The position numbers were made by a program, and so were the translations under genes. The notes beneath the pieces were generated by a model. That model saw only the letters and a program-made list of their open reading frames with translations, made no database searches and was not told the origin of the DNA. A stretch of 64,000 nucleotides of DNA. Origin: an uncultured Clostridia bacterium (GTDB lineage Bacteria > Bacillota > Clostridia > TANB77 > CAG-508). The stretch covers positions 1-64,000 of the forward strand of contig CANQVF010000009.1 of assembly GCA_947627185.1 (NCBI GenBank). The letters are read 5' to 3'. The first letter of the stretch is position 1. Each line of letters begins with the position of its first letter. Of this stretch, positions 10,619 to 21,847 are shown piece by piece.

Positions 10619-12937
10619 TACTTTAAATTTTAAATTTTCACCATCTATATATCCATAAATAGTTTGACCAGAAGTTACTTCTCCTCTTAAAATCATTTCA
10701 GCTATTTCATCTTCAACTAATTTTTGAATTGCTCTTCTAAGTGGTCTTGCACCATATTTTAAATCAGTTCCTTTTTTTGCTATAAAGGCTTTAGCTTCTT
10801 GATTTAATTCTAATTTTATTTCTTTATTATTTAAAGCCTCTTGAGTTTTTTCTAGTAATAAGTCTACTATTTGCAATAGCTCATCTTCTGTTAAAGAATT
10901 AAATACTATTGTTTCATCAACTCTATTTAAAAATTCAGGTCTAAATACATCTTTTAAAGCACCTAAAATTTTATCTTTATTCATTACAGCTTGATTTCCA
11001 AAACCAATAGAATTATTATTTAAATTTGAACCAGCATTAGAAGTCATTATTATAATTGTATTTTCAAAGTTTACAGTATTTCCTTGAGCATCTGTAAGTT
11101 TTCCATCATCTAATACTTGAAGTAAAATATTAAATACATCACTATGAGCTTTTTCAATTTCATCAAAAAGAATGATTGAATATGGTCTTCTTTTAACTTT
11201 TTCTGTTAATTGTCCAGCATCATCATAACCTACATATCCAGGAGGTGAACCAATTAACTTAGAAGTTGAATGACTTTCCATATATTCAGACATATCAACT
11301 CTTATAATGCTATCTTCACTACCAAACATTTCATAAGCTAATGCTTTAGCAAGTTCTGTTTTTCCAACACCAGTAGGTCCAACAAATATAAAAGATGGTG
11401 GTCTTTTTGTACTTTGAAGTCCAGCACGATTTCTTCTAATAGCTTTTGCAACAGCACTTACAGCTTCATTTTGAGAAATAACATGCTTATGAAGATTTGT
11501 TTCAAGATTTAAAAGTTTCTCAGTTTCTGCTTCAGTAATTTTAGTAACTGGAATTTTTGTCCAACGTTCAATTACTTCTGCAATATCTTGAATAGTTAAT
11601 ACTGATGGTTTTAAATCTTTTTCTATTTTTTGCATACGTTCTGTAAGATTGCATTCTTTAGTTTTTAAATCAGCAGCTTTTTGATATTCTTCAATAGAAT
11701 CTGAAGAAACAGCTTCTTCTTTTTCCTCAGCAACTTTTTTTAATTCATTTTTTATTAATTCAAGTTCAAATAAAGCTTTATTTTTTAAATTTATTTTTGA
11801 ACAAGCTTCATCTATTAAATCGATTGCTTTATCAGGAAGAAATCTATCATGAATGTATTTTTCAGACATTTTAACTGTTTTTTCAATTATATCTGGTGTA
11901 ATCATAACTTTATGATAGTCTTCATAATATTTTTTAATACCTTTTATAATTTCAATAGTATCATCAATAGATGGTTCTTCAACAATTATTGGTTGAAATC
12001 TTCTTTCTAGAGCAGAGTCTTTTTCTATATATTTTCTATATTCTTTTAATGTAGTAGTACCTATTAATTGAATTTCCCCATTAGATAAAGAAGGTTTTAA
12101 TATGTTAGCAGCATTCATAGAATGTTCTGCATCACCTGCACCAATTATATTATGAATTTCATCTATAACTAAAATAATGTTTCCATAAGTTTTGCATTCA
12201 TCAACAAGTGATTTCATTCTGGCTTCAAATTGACCTCTAAATTGAGTTCCTGCAATTACTGATGTCATATCTATTAAATATACTTCTTTATTTAATAATT
12301 TTGCTGGAACTTCTTGACGAGCAATTTTTATTGCTAATCCTTGTGCAATAGCAGTTTTACCAACACCAGGTTCTCCTATTAAACAAGGGTTATTTTTTGA
12401 ACGTCTATTTAATATTTGAGTCATTCTTTCAATTTCGCGTTCTCTACCAATTACTTCATCTAATTCACCATTTTTAGCTTTTTCTGTAAGGTTAGTTCCA
12501 AAAGTATCTAAAAATTTCTTTTTATTATTTTTTGGCTTTTTTTGAACTTTAACAGTTTTAGCATTATTTGAATGGCTTGATTCAGATTTATTTTTAGAAT
12601 TATCATCTTCATTATTGTCGTTTGTTGCTCTAAAAATTCCAAATATATTTTTAATAGGATTTTCATCATCTTCTAAATTTTCTAAATCTTCAGAATTAAT
12701 ACCTAAAGCTTCTAAATTCATGTTTTCTGAAAAATCTTTTAAGATATTTTCGAATTGATTTGACATATCTTCTATTTCTTCATTTGATATATTAGCATTT
12801 TTAGCTAATACTTCAAGAGGATTAATTCCTTTTTCTTTAGCGCAGTTATAGCAAAGACCTTCAACTGTTTTTTTGCCATTTTCTATTTTATTTAAAAATA
12901 CAACTGCTGTGTTTTTATTACATACTGAACATATCAT
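10616..12937 (-). CDS. clpE: Clp-family AAA+ ATPase with N-terminal zinc finger (ClpE-like)
   Basis: [15 protein letters not shown]...[10 protein letters not shown] zinc finger; two AAA modules ([30 protein letters not shown]); no long Clp-N repeat domain. Confidence 0.85.
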   Translation of the reverse strand: MICSVCNKNTAVVFLNKIENGKKTVEGLCYNCAKEKGINPLEVLAKNANISNEEIEDMSNQFENILKDFSENMNLEALGINSEDLENLEDDENPIKNIFGIFRATNDNNEDDNSKNKSESSHSNNAKTVKVQKKPKNNKKKFLDTFGTNLTEKAKNGELDEVIGREREIERMTQILNRRSKNNPCLIGEPGVGKTAIAQGLAIKIARQEVPAKLLNKEVYLIDMTSVIAGTQFRGQFEARMKSLVDECKTYGNIILVIDEIHNIIGAGDAEHSMNAANILKPSLSNGEIQLIGTTTLKEYRKYIEKDSALERRFQPIIVEEPSIDDTIEIIKGIKKYYEDYHKVMITPDIIEKTVKMSEKYIHDRFLPDKAIDLIDEACSKINLKNKALFELELIKNELKKVAEEKEEAVSSDSIEEYQKAADLKTKECNLTERMQKIEKDLKPSVLTIQDIAEVIERWTKIPVTKITEAETEKLLNLETNLHKHVISQNEAVSAVAKAIRRNRAGLQSTKRPPSFIFVGPTGVGKTELAKALAYEMFGSEDSIIRVDMSEYMESHSTSKLIGSPPGYVGYDDAGQLTEKVKRRPYSIILFDEIEKAHSDVFNILLQVLDDGKLTDAQGNTVNFENTIIIMTSNAGSNLNNNSIGFGNQAVMNKDKILGALKDVFRPEFLNRVDETIVFNSLTEDELLQIVDLLLEKTQEALNNKEIKLELNQEAKAFIAKKGTDLKYGARPLRRAIQKLVEDEIAEMILRGEVTSGQTIYGYIDGENLKFKV

Positions 12938-13172
12938 TTATAAATATTCTCCTTAGTTTTTAAATTGCTATTTAATATATCTAATTAATAGATATTCTAT
13001 AAAAACAATAATACAATATTTTTTATTTATAGTCAATGGATTTTTATTGAAAAAACTAAATAAAAAAGAAAAAAATAGCAAACAATACATAAGAGTGCTA
13101 TTTTAAAAAACACATTGATATTTTAAAACTTAAATGATATAATGAAAATATATTTTTTAAAAGGAGATTCAA

Positions 13173-14045
13173 ATGAAGAGAGCCGTAAGAAGATTTTTTG
13201 ATTCATTAAATGGTGCAAAAAAGTATTTGTTTTTTGTTGCAATAATTTTAATATGTGTTGTAGCACTTTGTTTGGGCATATATGCACAATTTTTTTATAA
13301 ATATTCAGATACTGACGCATTGATGATGGGTATAAATATAGGAAGTCAAAAAAATGCTGAAGAAATAGATGCTTTAAAATCTAATTTTAATAATTTGTTT
13401 ACAAATTCAATTATAGGAGAGAATGTTAATTCAAAAATTGAAAGGTTAAGAACAGAAAATAATAACTTAGTTTTTACTACTTATGATTTAGTAAATGAAG
13501 ATGAAAATTTTTATAGCATAAATGCTAAAATTCCTATATTAAATATAAAAACAGATAAGGCTCAAGAAATTAATGCAGATATAAAAACTGAATTTTATGA
13601 TATGGCAAATAATGTAATGAGAAGAACAGAAGGGCTAACTGTATATACTGTTAATTATGCTTCTTTTATTAATAATGATGTTATATCAATTGCAATAAAA
13701 GCTTCTTTAAAAGAAGAAGGAAAATCTGAAAAACTAACTGTTAAAACATATAATTATAGTATTTCAGAACAAAAATTATTATCATTAACAGATTTAATAA
13801 ATTTAAAAGGAACAACAGTAAATAAAGTTCAAAATACAATAAATGAAGATATAAAAAAGGCATATAATAATGCAAGAATAATAGCAGAAGAATTTGGCAA
13901 TTTATATGAAAGAGATTTATCAAGTGATATTTATAAAGTAGAAAGCACAGATACATTTTTCTTAACAAATGATGGATATGTATATGTTATTTATGCATAT
14001 GGAAATAAAGATTATACTAATGAAATGGATGTAGTAATTTTCTAA
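13173..14045 (+). CDS. Membrane-anchored DUF4163/RsiV-like (PdaC-type) extracytoplasmic protein
   Basis: N-terminal TM then repeated beta-rich IPILNIKTDKAQEINADIKTEFYD / NYSISEQKLLSLTDLINLKG pattern. Confidence 0.55.
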   Translation: MKRAVRRFFDSLNGAKKYLFFVAIILICVVALCLGIYAQFFYKYSDTDALMMGINIGSQKNAEEIDALKSNFNNLFTNSIIGENVNSKIERLRTENNNLVFTTYDLVNEDENFYSINAKIPILNIKTDKAQEINADIKTEFYDMANNVMRRTEGLTVYTVNYASFINNDVISIAIKASLKEEGKSEKLTVKTYNYSISEQKLLSLTDLINLKGTTVNKVQNTINEDIKKAYNNARIIAEEFGNLYERDLSSDIYKVESTDTFFLTNDGYVYVIYAYGNKDYTNEMDVVIF

Positions 14046-14059
14046 TAGGGGGAATTAAA

Positions 14060-15304
14060 TTGAAAAAAATAAGTGTATTATTAATTGTACTCTTTTTAAT
14101 AATAAGTAGTTGCTTTGTTTCGGTATATGCAACTGAACAAACTCCTTCTGCAAGCACAGAAGAAGCTTTATCGGCAGCAGAGGCAGAAAATACAGCAGAC
14201 TCTGAATTAGTTGAAAAAGATAAAAATCAAATTAATACATATGGAAAAATAATTGAAATTGGAGAAGTAAAAGAAGTTGTTACTGGAACTGTAAAGGATA
14301 AAGTTCAACCAGTTGTAGTTGAAATTACAGAAGGAGATTATATTGGCGAAGAATTTTCTACAGATTATGTTTTAACATATGATATGGAAGGTAAAATATT
14401 AGCTTATGAATTGGAAGTTGGAGATAAAGTATCAGTTCAAATAGTAGAAGATTATGATGGTAATATATCAGCTACAGTTCTAGATGTTGTTAGAGCACCA
14501 TATATATTCGGACTAAGCATATTGTTTTTATTAAGCATAGTTTTAGTTGGTGGAAAAAAAGGAATAAAAGCAATATTAGGATTAGTATTAACGATATTAT
14601 TAATATATTTTGTTATGATAAAAGGTATATATAGAGGAGCAGATGCTATAAAAAATGCTATTATAACTGCAGCATTAATAATTATAGGAACTTTTATAAT
14701 AATTGGAAATGGAATAAATAAAAAAATACTAACTGCGGCATTAGGTACTTTAGGTGGAGTTTTATCTGCTGGAATTATATCATTAATTTTTAATCATATG
14801 GCTAAAATGACAGGTGCTTGTGAAGATGCAATACAATTAAGCATAAATATGACAACAATGAATTTTAATTTTAGAGATTTATTATTTGCAGGAATTATAG
14901 TTTCAGCTTTAGGTGCATGTATGGATGTTGGAATGTCAATAGCTTCTAGTTTAGATGAAATTAAAAAGAAAAATCCTGATATAACTTGGAAAGAATTATT
15001 AAAAAGTGGTATGAATATAGGTAGAGACGTTATAGGAACAATGACAAATACATTAATTTTAGCATATGTTGGTAGTTCATTAACATTAATACTATTATTT
15101 ATGGCATGCGAAATGAACATATATGAAATTTTAAACAAAGAAACAATTGCAGAAGAAATAATACCAGCTATTGCAGGAAGCATTGGAGTAGTATTTACAG
15201 TTCCAATTACTTCTTTAATATATTCTGTTTTAAATAAAGATAAAGTTATTTATGAAAAAACTTCTAAAAATAAATTAGATGGAAAAAGAAGTTTAAAAAT
15301 TTAA
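14060..15304 (+). CDS. YibE/F-like multispanning membrane protein
   Basis: Signal peptide, soluble OB-like region, then multispan region with FNFRDLLFAGIIVSALGACMDVGMSIASSLDEI. Confidence 0.85.
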   Translation: MKKISVLLIVLFLIISSCFVSVYATEQTPSASTEEALSAAEAENTADSELVEKDKNQINTYGKIIEIGEVKEVVTGTVKDKVQPVVVEITEGDYIGEEFSTDYVLTYDMEGKILAYELEVGDKVSVQIVEDYDGNISATVLDVVRAPYIFGLSILFLLSIVLVGGKKGIKAILGLVLTILLIYFVMIKGIYRGADAIKNAIITAALIIIGTFIIIGNGINKKILTAALGTLGGVLSAGIISLIFNHMAKMTGACEDAIQLSINMTTMNFNFRDLLFAGIIVSALGACMDVGMSIASSLDEIKKKNPDITWKELLKSGMNIGRDVIGTMTNTLILAYVGSSLTLILLFMACEMNIYEILNKETIAEEIIPAIAGSIGVVFTVPITSLIYSVLNKDKVIYEKTSKNKLDGKRSLKI

Positions 15305-15334
15305 AATAAAATTTAATTTTAAAATAAAAAAAGT

Positions 15335-15370
15335 AAAATGCGAGGAACTCAAACATTCCTCGCATTTTGT
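15335..15370. terminator. Bidirectional terminator between convergent genes
   Basis: aaaatgcgaggaa ctcaaaca ttcctcgcatttt. Confidence 0.9.
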
Positions 15371-15393
15371 AATTGTGCTTATAATTATAAATT

Positions 15394-16683
15394 TTATTTA
15401 AATAAATCAAATAATGAACCATAATATTCTTCTTGTGAAGTGGTAGAGTTTTGTTCATCATCATCTTTTATTTCTTCAGGTTCTTCTGCTAAAGTAATTT
15501 TTATATCAACATTTTCATTATTTCTATATACAGATAATGTAACAGTATCACCGATATTATAAGTATATTTTATTTTATTTAATTCATTAACATTTTTTAC
15601 TTCTTTTCCTTCAATTTTTGTAATTATATCTGATTTTTGTAATCCAGCTTTTTCAGCAGGTGAATCTTTTTCAACTTCTTCTACATAAACACCTTCTGGT
15701 AAATGATATCTTTCTGCAGTATTGCTGTCTACTGGTGTACCAGAAATACCAATGTATGGTCTTTTTACAGTTTTGTTTTCAATTAATTGATTAATAACAG
15801 ATGTAGTAGATGAAATAGGTATAGCAAATCCCATTCCTTCAATTCCAGTTCCTGCAAATTTCAAAGTATTAATACCAATAACTTCTCCATTTGCATTAAC
15901 CAATGCACCACCACTATTTCCTGAATTTATGGCAGCATCTGTTTGTATTGCATAATAAACAGATCCTTCACTTTTTACTTCTCTATTAACAGCACTAACA
16001 ATACCTTGTGTTACAGAATAGTCCATACCAAGTGGATTACCAATTGCCATAACAAATTCTCCAACTTTTACATTATCAGAATTTCCTAAAGTTGCAGGTG
16101 TTAAATCGTTAGCATCAATTTTTAATACAGCTAAGTCTGTATATGAATCTGTTCCAACAACAGTAGCATCATAAGTTTGATCATTATTATATAAATTTAT
16201 TTTAATAGATGTTGCTTGACCAATATCATAATAAAGTGAAGAATTATTTTCAGAAGAAATTACATGATTATTTGTTAAAATATATCCATCTTCAGAAATA
16301 ATTATTCCAGAACCTGTAGCCTCTGCTGTTGAATTTCCACCAAAAATTGAACTTACTGGATAAGTAATTTTTATACCAACAACAGAAGGTAGAACTTTTT
16401 CAGCAACAGCAATTGAAGTGTTAGAAAAATCTGATAAATTAATTACATTAGGATCTGAAGTAGATGAAGAAGTTACAATGTCTTTTGAAATTTTTCCACT
16501 TAAAAGCTTAGATCTTATTTTAGGTACTCCAAAACATGTACCTATAACCAAAGTTGCTCCAATTATTCCAGAAATAAATGGAACTAATACTGATTTTCCA
16601 AAACTATTTGAGGAATAATTTTTAATTGAACTTTTTTTGAAAGTATTGTCATTACTAAAATTAAAGTCATTTTCGTTATTCAT
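15394..16683 (-). CDS. htrA: HtrA/DegP-family trypsin-like serine protease with PDZ domain
   Basis: GSGIIISEDGYILTNNHVI, DSYTDLAVLKI, QTDAAINSGNSGGALVN, PDZ AGLQKSDIITKIEGKEV. Confidence 0.95.
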   Translation of the reverse strand: MNNENDFNFSNDNTFKKSSIKNYSSNSFGKSVLVPFISGIIGATLVIGTCFGVPKIRSKLLSGKISKDIVTSSSTSDPNVINLSDFSNTSIAVAEKVLPSVVGIKITYPVSSIFGGNSTAEATGSGIIISEDGYILTNNHVISSENNSSLYYDIGQATSIKINLYNNDQTYDATVVGTDSYTDLAVLKIDANDLTPATLGNSDNVKVGEFVMAIGNPLGMDYSVTQGIVSAVNREVKSEGSVYYAIQTDAAINSGNSGGALVNANGEVIGINTLKFAGTGIEGMGFAIPISSTTSVINQLIENKTVKRPYIGISGTPVDSNTAERYHLPEGVYVEEVEKDSPAEKAGLQKSDIITKIEGKEVKNVNELNKIKYTYNIGDTVTLSVYRNNENVDIKITLAEEPEEIKDDDEQNSTTSQEEYYGSLFDLFK

Positions 16684-16896
16684 TTTATTACCTCCGTATG
16701 AATTAATTAATAACTAAATATATAATAACTCAAAAAATATTTAGTTACAATAGAAATATATGAGAAAAAATTTAATTTTTTATTGAAATATTTTCTTCAT
16801 ATAGATATAATAACAATATAATATTAAAATAAAATTAAAATTTAAAAAAATGTTACTATAATATTAAAATAATAAATTTGCTTAGGGATAAACAAT

Positions 16897-17529
16897 ATGA
16901 AAGAAAAAGAAATAGAAAGATTAAACTCATTAAAAGAAGAAGAAAATAAATTATATAAAAAAAATATTAAATTAATTTGCGGAATTGATGAAGCAGGTCG
17001 TGGACCATTAGCTGGTCCTGTTGTTGTAGCTGCTGTTATTTTACCAGAAAATTCTTTTATAGAAGGTGTAAATGATTCGAAAAAAGTTTCAGAGAAAAAA
17101 AGAGAGAAACTTTATGAGCAAATTACAAGTGAAGCAATAGCATATAGTGTTGGAATAGTAGATCAAAAAAAAATAGATGAAATAAATATATTAAATGCAA
17201 CTAAACTTGGATTAAAAATGGCATTAGAAGGGTTAAAAGAAAAACCAGAAATTATTTTAGTAGATGCTTTAAATAAAATAGATACATTAGGAATTCCGTA
17301 TATTTCTGTAATAAAAGGAGATGCTAAAAATTATTGTATAGCTGCAGCCTCAATCATTGCAAAAGTTACAAGGGATAGAATAATGCGTGAATGGGATGAA
17401 GTTTATCCAATATATGGTTTTGCAAAACATAAAGGGTATGGAACAGCAGAACATATAAGAATTTTAAAAGAAAATGGACCATGCAATTTACATAGGAAAA
17501 CATTTATAAAAAATTTTTTAAATAAATAA
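16897..17529 (+). CDS. rnhB: Ribonuclease HII
   Basis: CGIDEAGRGPLAGPVVVAAVIL, NDSKKVSEKKRE, IIAKVTRDRIM, GYGTAEH. Confidence 0.97.
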   Translation: MKEKEIERLNSLKEEENKLYKKNIKLICGIDEAGRGPLAGPVVVAAVILPENSFIEGVNDSKKVSEKKREKLYEQITSEAIAYSVGIVDQKKIDEINILNATKLGLKMALEGLKEKPEIILVDALNKIDTLGIPYISVIKGDAKNYCIAAASIIAKVTRDRIMREWDEVYPIYGFAKHKGYGTAEHIRILKENGPCNLHRKTFIKNFLNK

Positions 17530-17554
17530 AAATACGAAAGAAAGGAAGAGAGAA

Positions 17555-18859
17555 ATGGATATACAATCTATTATTCGTAAAAAAAGAAACAAACAAGAGT
17601 TAACACGAGAGGAAATAAGGCATTTTGTAAGCAAATTTTCTAGAGGAGAAATAACAGAAGGACAAGCTGCAGCATTAATGAGCTATATTTATATTAATGG
17701 ACTTACAGCAGATGAAATATTAGCTTTAAGTCAAGCAATGGCTGAATCAGGTGATATGATTGATTTATCAGATATAGCAGATAATGTAGTAGATAAGCAC
17801 TCAACAGGTGGTGTAGGAGATAAAGTTACATTATTATTAATGCCAATTTTAGCAGCTTTAGATATTCCTATGGCTACAATAGCAAGTAGAGGTTATGGAA
17901 TAACAAGTGCAATTATTGATAAATTAGATTCAATTCCAGATTTTAAAACAGATTTAAGCATAGAAGAATTTAAAAAGAATTTAAAAACAACATCTGTTGC
18001 AATAATGGATCAAGGACTAAATTTTGCACCAGTTGAAAGAAAAATGTATAAACTAAGAAACCAAATTGCATGTGAAAATAGTTTACCAATTATTGCATCT
18101 AGTTTAATGAGTTTAAAACTAGCAACAGGAAGCAATAAAATTGTTTTTGATATTACATGTGGTAGAGGAACATATATTGCTAGTAATGAAGAAGCAAAAA
18201 GACTTGCTAAATTATTAGTAAAATTAGGAAAATCTTTAGATAAAGAAGTTGCTTGTGTTATTACAGATATGAATCAACCTTTAGGATATGAAATTGGTCA
18301 TAATTTGGAAATAAAAGAAATAATAATGGCACTTAGAGGAATAATTTCAGAAGATTTAGGTAATGTATTAGAAGCAATTGGAAGTACAATGATTGCTTTA
18401 GCAACAGATAATAAAGACTTAGCAGAAAATACAAAAATGATAAAAGAAGTAATAAAAAGTGGTAAAGCTTTTGAAAAATTTAAGGAAATGGTTGCTACTC
18501 AACATGGAAATACAGATTATATTGATGATCCAGAATTATTAGAAAAATCTAAATTTATTATGCCAGTTTTAGCTACTGAATCTGGAACAGTTGAGTCAAT
18601 AGATGCTGATATGGTTGGAAGTATTGCTACTTATTTGGGTGCTGGAAGAATGCAAGAAGAAGATAAAATAAATAGAAAAGCAGGAATAACATTAAAGAAA
18701 AAAATAGGTGATACTGTTATGGTTGGCGAAACTTTAGCTTATATTCATACAGATGAAGAGAAAAAAGTTAACAGTACAACTCAAAATTTAAAAGATGCAT
18801 TTAAAATTACTAATAAGAAAATTAATTTTAAATCTAGAGTATTAGAAATTGTAAACTAG
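17555..18859 (+). CDS. Pyrimidine-nucleoside phosphorylase-family protein, divergent paralogue
   Basis: KHSTGGVGDKVTL retained; SRGYGITSAIIDKLDSIPDFK and IASSLMSLKLATG differ from the family consensus. Confidence 0.85.
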   Translation: MDIQSIIRKKRNKQELTREEIRHFVSKFSRGEITEGQAAALMSYIYINGLTADEILALSQAMAESGDMIDLSDIADNVVDKHSTGGVGDKVTLLLMPILAALDIPMATIASRGYGITSAIIDKLDSIPDFKTDLSIEEFKKNLKTTSVAIMDQGLNFAPVERKMYKLRNQIACENSLPIIASSLMSLKLATGSNKIVFDITCGRGTYIASNEEAKRLAKLLVKLGKSLDKEVACVITDMNQPLGYEIGHNLEIKEIIMALRGIISEDLGNVLEAIGSTMIALATDNKDLAENTKMIKEVIKSGKAFEKFKEMVATQHGNTDYIDDPELLEKSKFIMPVLATESGTVESIDADMVGSIATYLGAGRMQEEDKINRKAGITLKKKIGDTVMVGETLAYIHTDEEKKVNSTTQNLKDAFKITNKKINFKSRVLEIVN

Positions 18860-18912
18860 AAAAAGTTTATAGATTTACTTAAAAATCTAAATAAATTTTA
18901 GTAGGTAAAAAT

Positions 18913-20211
18913 ATGAACATTTTAGAAATAATTGAAAATAAGAAAAATGCAAAAGAGCTATCTAAAGAAGAAATAGAATATTTTGTAAAAAATTATACAA
19001 ATGGAGAAATAACAGATTATCAGGCTTCTGCCTTAATTATGGCTATTTGCATAAATGGAATGACACAAGATGAAATTTTAACTTTAACTGTTGCTATGGC
19101 AAATTCTGGAGATGTATTAGATTTAAGTGATATTTCTAAAAATATTGTTGATAAACATTCTACAGGTGGAATAGGAGATAAAATAACACTAATAGTAACG
19201 CCAATTATAGCATCATTAGGTGTTCCTGTTGCAAAAATGAGTGGTAGAGGTTTAGGCATAACAGGAGGAACAGTAGATAAATTAGAATCTATACCAGGTT
19301 ATAATACAAATTTATCAATAGAAGAATTCAAAAAAAATATTAAAGAAATTGGAATTAGTTTAATAGGTCAAACAGTTAATTTAGCACCAGCAGATAAAAA
19401 AATATATGCTTTAAGAGATTCTATTGGATGTACTAAAAGCATACCACTTATAGCTTCAAGTATAATGAGTAAAAAAATTGCTGCTGGAGCAAATGCAATT
19501 GTTTTAGATGTAACTTGTGGTAGTGGTGCTTTTATGAAAGATAAAGAAGAAGCAAGAAAATTAGCTAAAATGATGACTTTAATAGGAAAATGGGCAAAAA
19601 GAAAAACTGTATGTGTTTTAACCAATATGGATGAACCTTTAGGTTATGCAGTAGGAAATTCTTTAGAAGTAATAGAAGCGGTTAAAGCATTAAAAGAAGA
19701 AATGCCAAAAGATGTAAAATCAGTTGTTGTAAAATTAGCAACAGAGATGCTTAATTTGGCATATAAAAATTCAAGTTCTTCTGATAATAAAAAGAAAATT
19801 TTAGAAGTAATAGAAAATGGAAAGGCTTATGAAAAATTTAAAGAACTTGTTCAAAAACAAGGTGGAGATGTAAGCTATATAGAAGATACTGATAAATTTG
19901 AAAAGGCTCCAATAATAGCACCAGTTTTATGTGAAAAAGATGGATTTGTTGAAGAATTAAATGCAGAAAAAGTTGGAAAAGCTGGATTGGAACTTGGAAT
20001 TGGAAGAATGAAAAAAGAAGATTTAATAGATTCTAGAGTTGGTATAGTTTTTGAAAAGAAAATAGGAGATAAAGTTAAAAAAGGAGAAGTTTTAGCTTAT
20101 GTTCATGGAAATTCTCCAGAGAAAGCAAATACATGTGTAAATAATATACTTTCTGCATATAAAATTGGAACAAAAAAAGTTTCTAAAAAAAATATAATTG
20201 AAGTAATTTAA
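18913..20211 (+). CDS. Pyrimidine-nucleoside phosphorylase / thymidine phosphorylase
   Basis: KHSTGGIGDKITL, SGRGLGITGGTVDKLESIPGYN, YALRDSIGCTKSIPLIASSIMSKKIAAG. Confidence 0.93.
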   Translation: MNILEIIENKKNAKELSKEEIEYFVKNYTNGEITDYQASALIMAICINGMTQDEILTLTVAMANSGDVLDLSDISKNIVDKHSTGGIGDKITLIVTPIIASLGVPVAKMSGRGLGITGGTVDKLESIPGYNTNLSIEEFKKNIKEIGISLIGQTVNLAPADKKIYALRDSIGCTKSIPLIASSIMSKKIAAGANAIVLDVTCGSGAFMKDKEEARKLAKMMTLIGKWAKRKTVCVLTNMDEPLGYAVGNSLEVIEAVKALKEEMPKDVKSVVVKLATEMLNLAYKNSSSSDNKKKILEVIENGKAYEKFKELVQKQGGDVSYIEDTDKFEKAPIIAPVLCEKDGFVEELNAEKVGKAGLELGIGRMKKEDLIDSRVGIVFEKKIGDKVKKGEVLAYVHGNSPEKANTCVNNILSAYKIGTKKVSKKNIIEVI

Positions 20212-20242
20212 AAATATTCAAATATTTATTTGAATATTTTTA
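20211..20242 (+). terminator. Probable terminator
   Basis: aaaatattcaaata tttat ttgaatattttt. Confidence 0.6.
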
Positions 20243-20342
20243 AATTCAAACTTTAATTATATTTTAAAAAATTAATAGAAATATATTAAAATAGAAATAA
20301 TATAATAAAATACTTAAGAGAAGAAAGGATGATTAAAAGAAA

Positions 20343-21752
20343 ATGTCAAAAACAGATGGAAAAGAATTAAAAGAAAAATTATTTGATTCTAAAAAAAGCG
20401 GATGGGAACATCTAAGTGATGAAGAATTAAAAAATATTTTTCAGTATGCTGATGAATATATGTATTATTTAAATAATTCTAAAACAGAAAAAGAAATAGT
20501 ACAAAATTCTAAAGAAATATTATTAAAAAATGGTTTTTGTGATATTTCAGAAAAAGAAAATTTAATGCCAGGTGATAAAGTTTTCTATGTAAATAGAGGA
20601 AGATGTATTTATGTTGCAGTTATAGGAGAAGAAGAAATTGAAAAAGGATTAAATGTTGTTGCAGCACATTGTGATTCTCCAAGAATAGATTTAAAGCAAA
20701 ATCCATTATATGAAGATAATGAACTTGGAATGCTTAAAACACATTATTATGGTGGAATAAAAAAATATCAATGGACTAATATTCCACTTAGTATGCATGG
20801 TTTTGTTGTTAAACCAGATGGAGAAAAAGTTAATATTTGCATTGGAGAAAAAGAAGAAGAACCAATATTTACTATATCTGATTTATTACCACACTTAGCA
20901 AATGAGCAAATGGAAAGAAAATTAAAAGATGGTGTACAAGGTGAAGAATTAAATATTTTAGCAGGAAGTATACCTTATGACTCAGATGAAGTATCTGAAA
21001 GAGTTAAATTAAATATATTGAAATTATTAAATGATGCTTATGGTATAAAAGAAGTTGATTTTATAAGTTCAGAAATAGAATTTGTACCAGCTTTTAAAGC
21101 AAAAAGTTTAGGATTCGATTATAGTATGATTGCAGGATATGGGCAAGATGATAAAGTTTGTTGTTATGCAGGATTAAGAGCTATATTAAATACAGAAAAG
21201 CCAAAGAAAACAGCAGTATGTGTAATTACAGATAAAGAAGAAGTTGGATTTAATGGTGTTACAGGAATGTATACAAGAATTTTCGATAGTTTTGTTACAG
21301 AATTATTAGAAAAAACTGGAAATACAAAAGCAAGTAGTTTAGATAAAACTTTTTCAAATACAAAAGCACTTTCAGCAGATGTTGATGCTGCTTATAATCC
21401 AAATTTTGCATTTGCTTTTGAAAAAAATAATACAGCATATTTAGGAAAAGGTATGTCTTTAGTAAAATATACTGGAGCAAGAGGTAAATCTGGAGCTTCT
21501 GAAGCACCAGCTGAATTTGTTGCAGAAGTTAGAAAAATATTTGATTATGCAAATGCAAGATATCAATCTTGTGAACTTGGAAAAGTTGATAAAGGCGGAG
21601 GCGGAACAATTGCTCTTACCTTAGCAAATAGAGGCATGGAAGTAGTTGATGTTGGTGTTCCAGTTATGGGAATGCATTCACCTTATGAAATAACAAGTAA
21701 ATTTGATGTTTATCAAGCATACAAAGGATATCAAGCATTTTTTAATGCATAA
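20343..21752 (+). CDS. M18-family aminopeptidase
   Basis: VVAAHCDSPRIDLKQNPLYED, CVITDKEEVGFNGVTGM, PVMGMHSPYEITSKFDV. Confidence 0.93.
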   Translation: MSKTDGKELKEKLFDSKKSGWEHLSDEELKNIFQYADEYMYYLNNSKTEKEIVQNSKEILLKNGFCDISEKENLMPGDKVFYVNRGRCIYVAVIGEEEIEKGLNVVAAHCDSPRIDLKQNPLYEDNELGMLKTHYYGGIKKYQWTNIPLSMHGFVVKPDGEKVNICIGEKEEEPIFTISDLLPHLANEQMERKLKDGVQGEELNILAGSIPYDSDEVSERVKLNILKLLNDAYGIKEVDFISSEIEFVPAFKAKSLGFDYSMIAGYGQDDKVCCYAGLRAILNTEKPKKTAVCVITDKEEVGFNGVTGMYTRIFDSFVTELLEKTGNTKASSLDKTFSNTKALSADVDAAYNPNFAFAFEKNNTAYLGKGMSLVKYTGARGKSGASEAPAEFVAEVRKIFDYANARYQSCELGKVDKGGGGTIALTLANRGMEVVDVGVPVMGMHSPYEITSKFDVYQAYKGYQAFFNA

Positions 21753-21847
21753 TAAATATAAAAAATTCACCCATTATTTTTATAGTGGGTAATTTTTTAT
21801 AAAAATATTATTTTTATAATTGAAAATAAAAATTAAAAGGTAACAAT

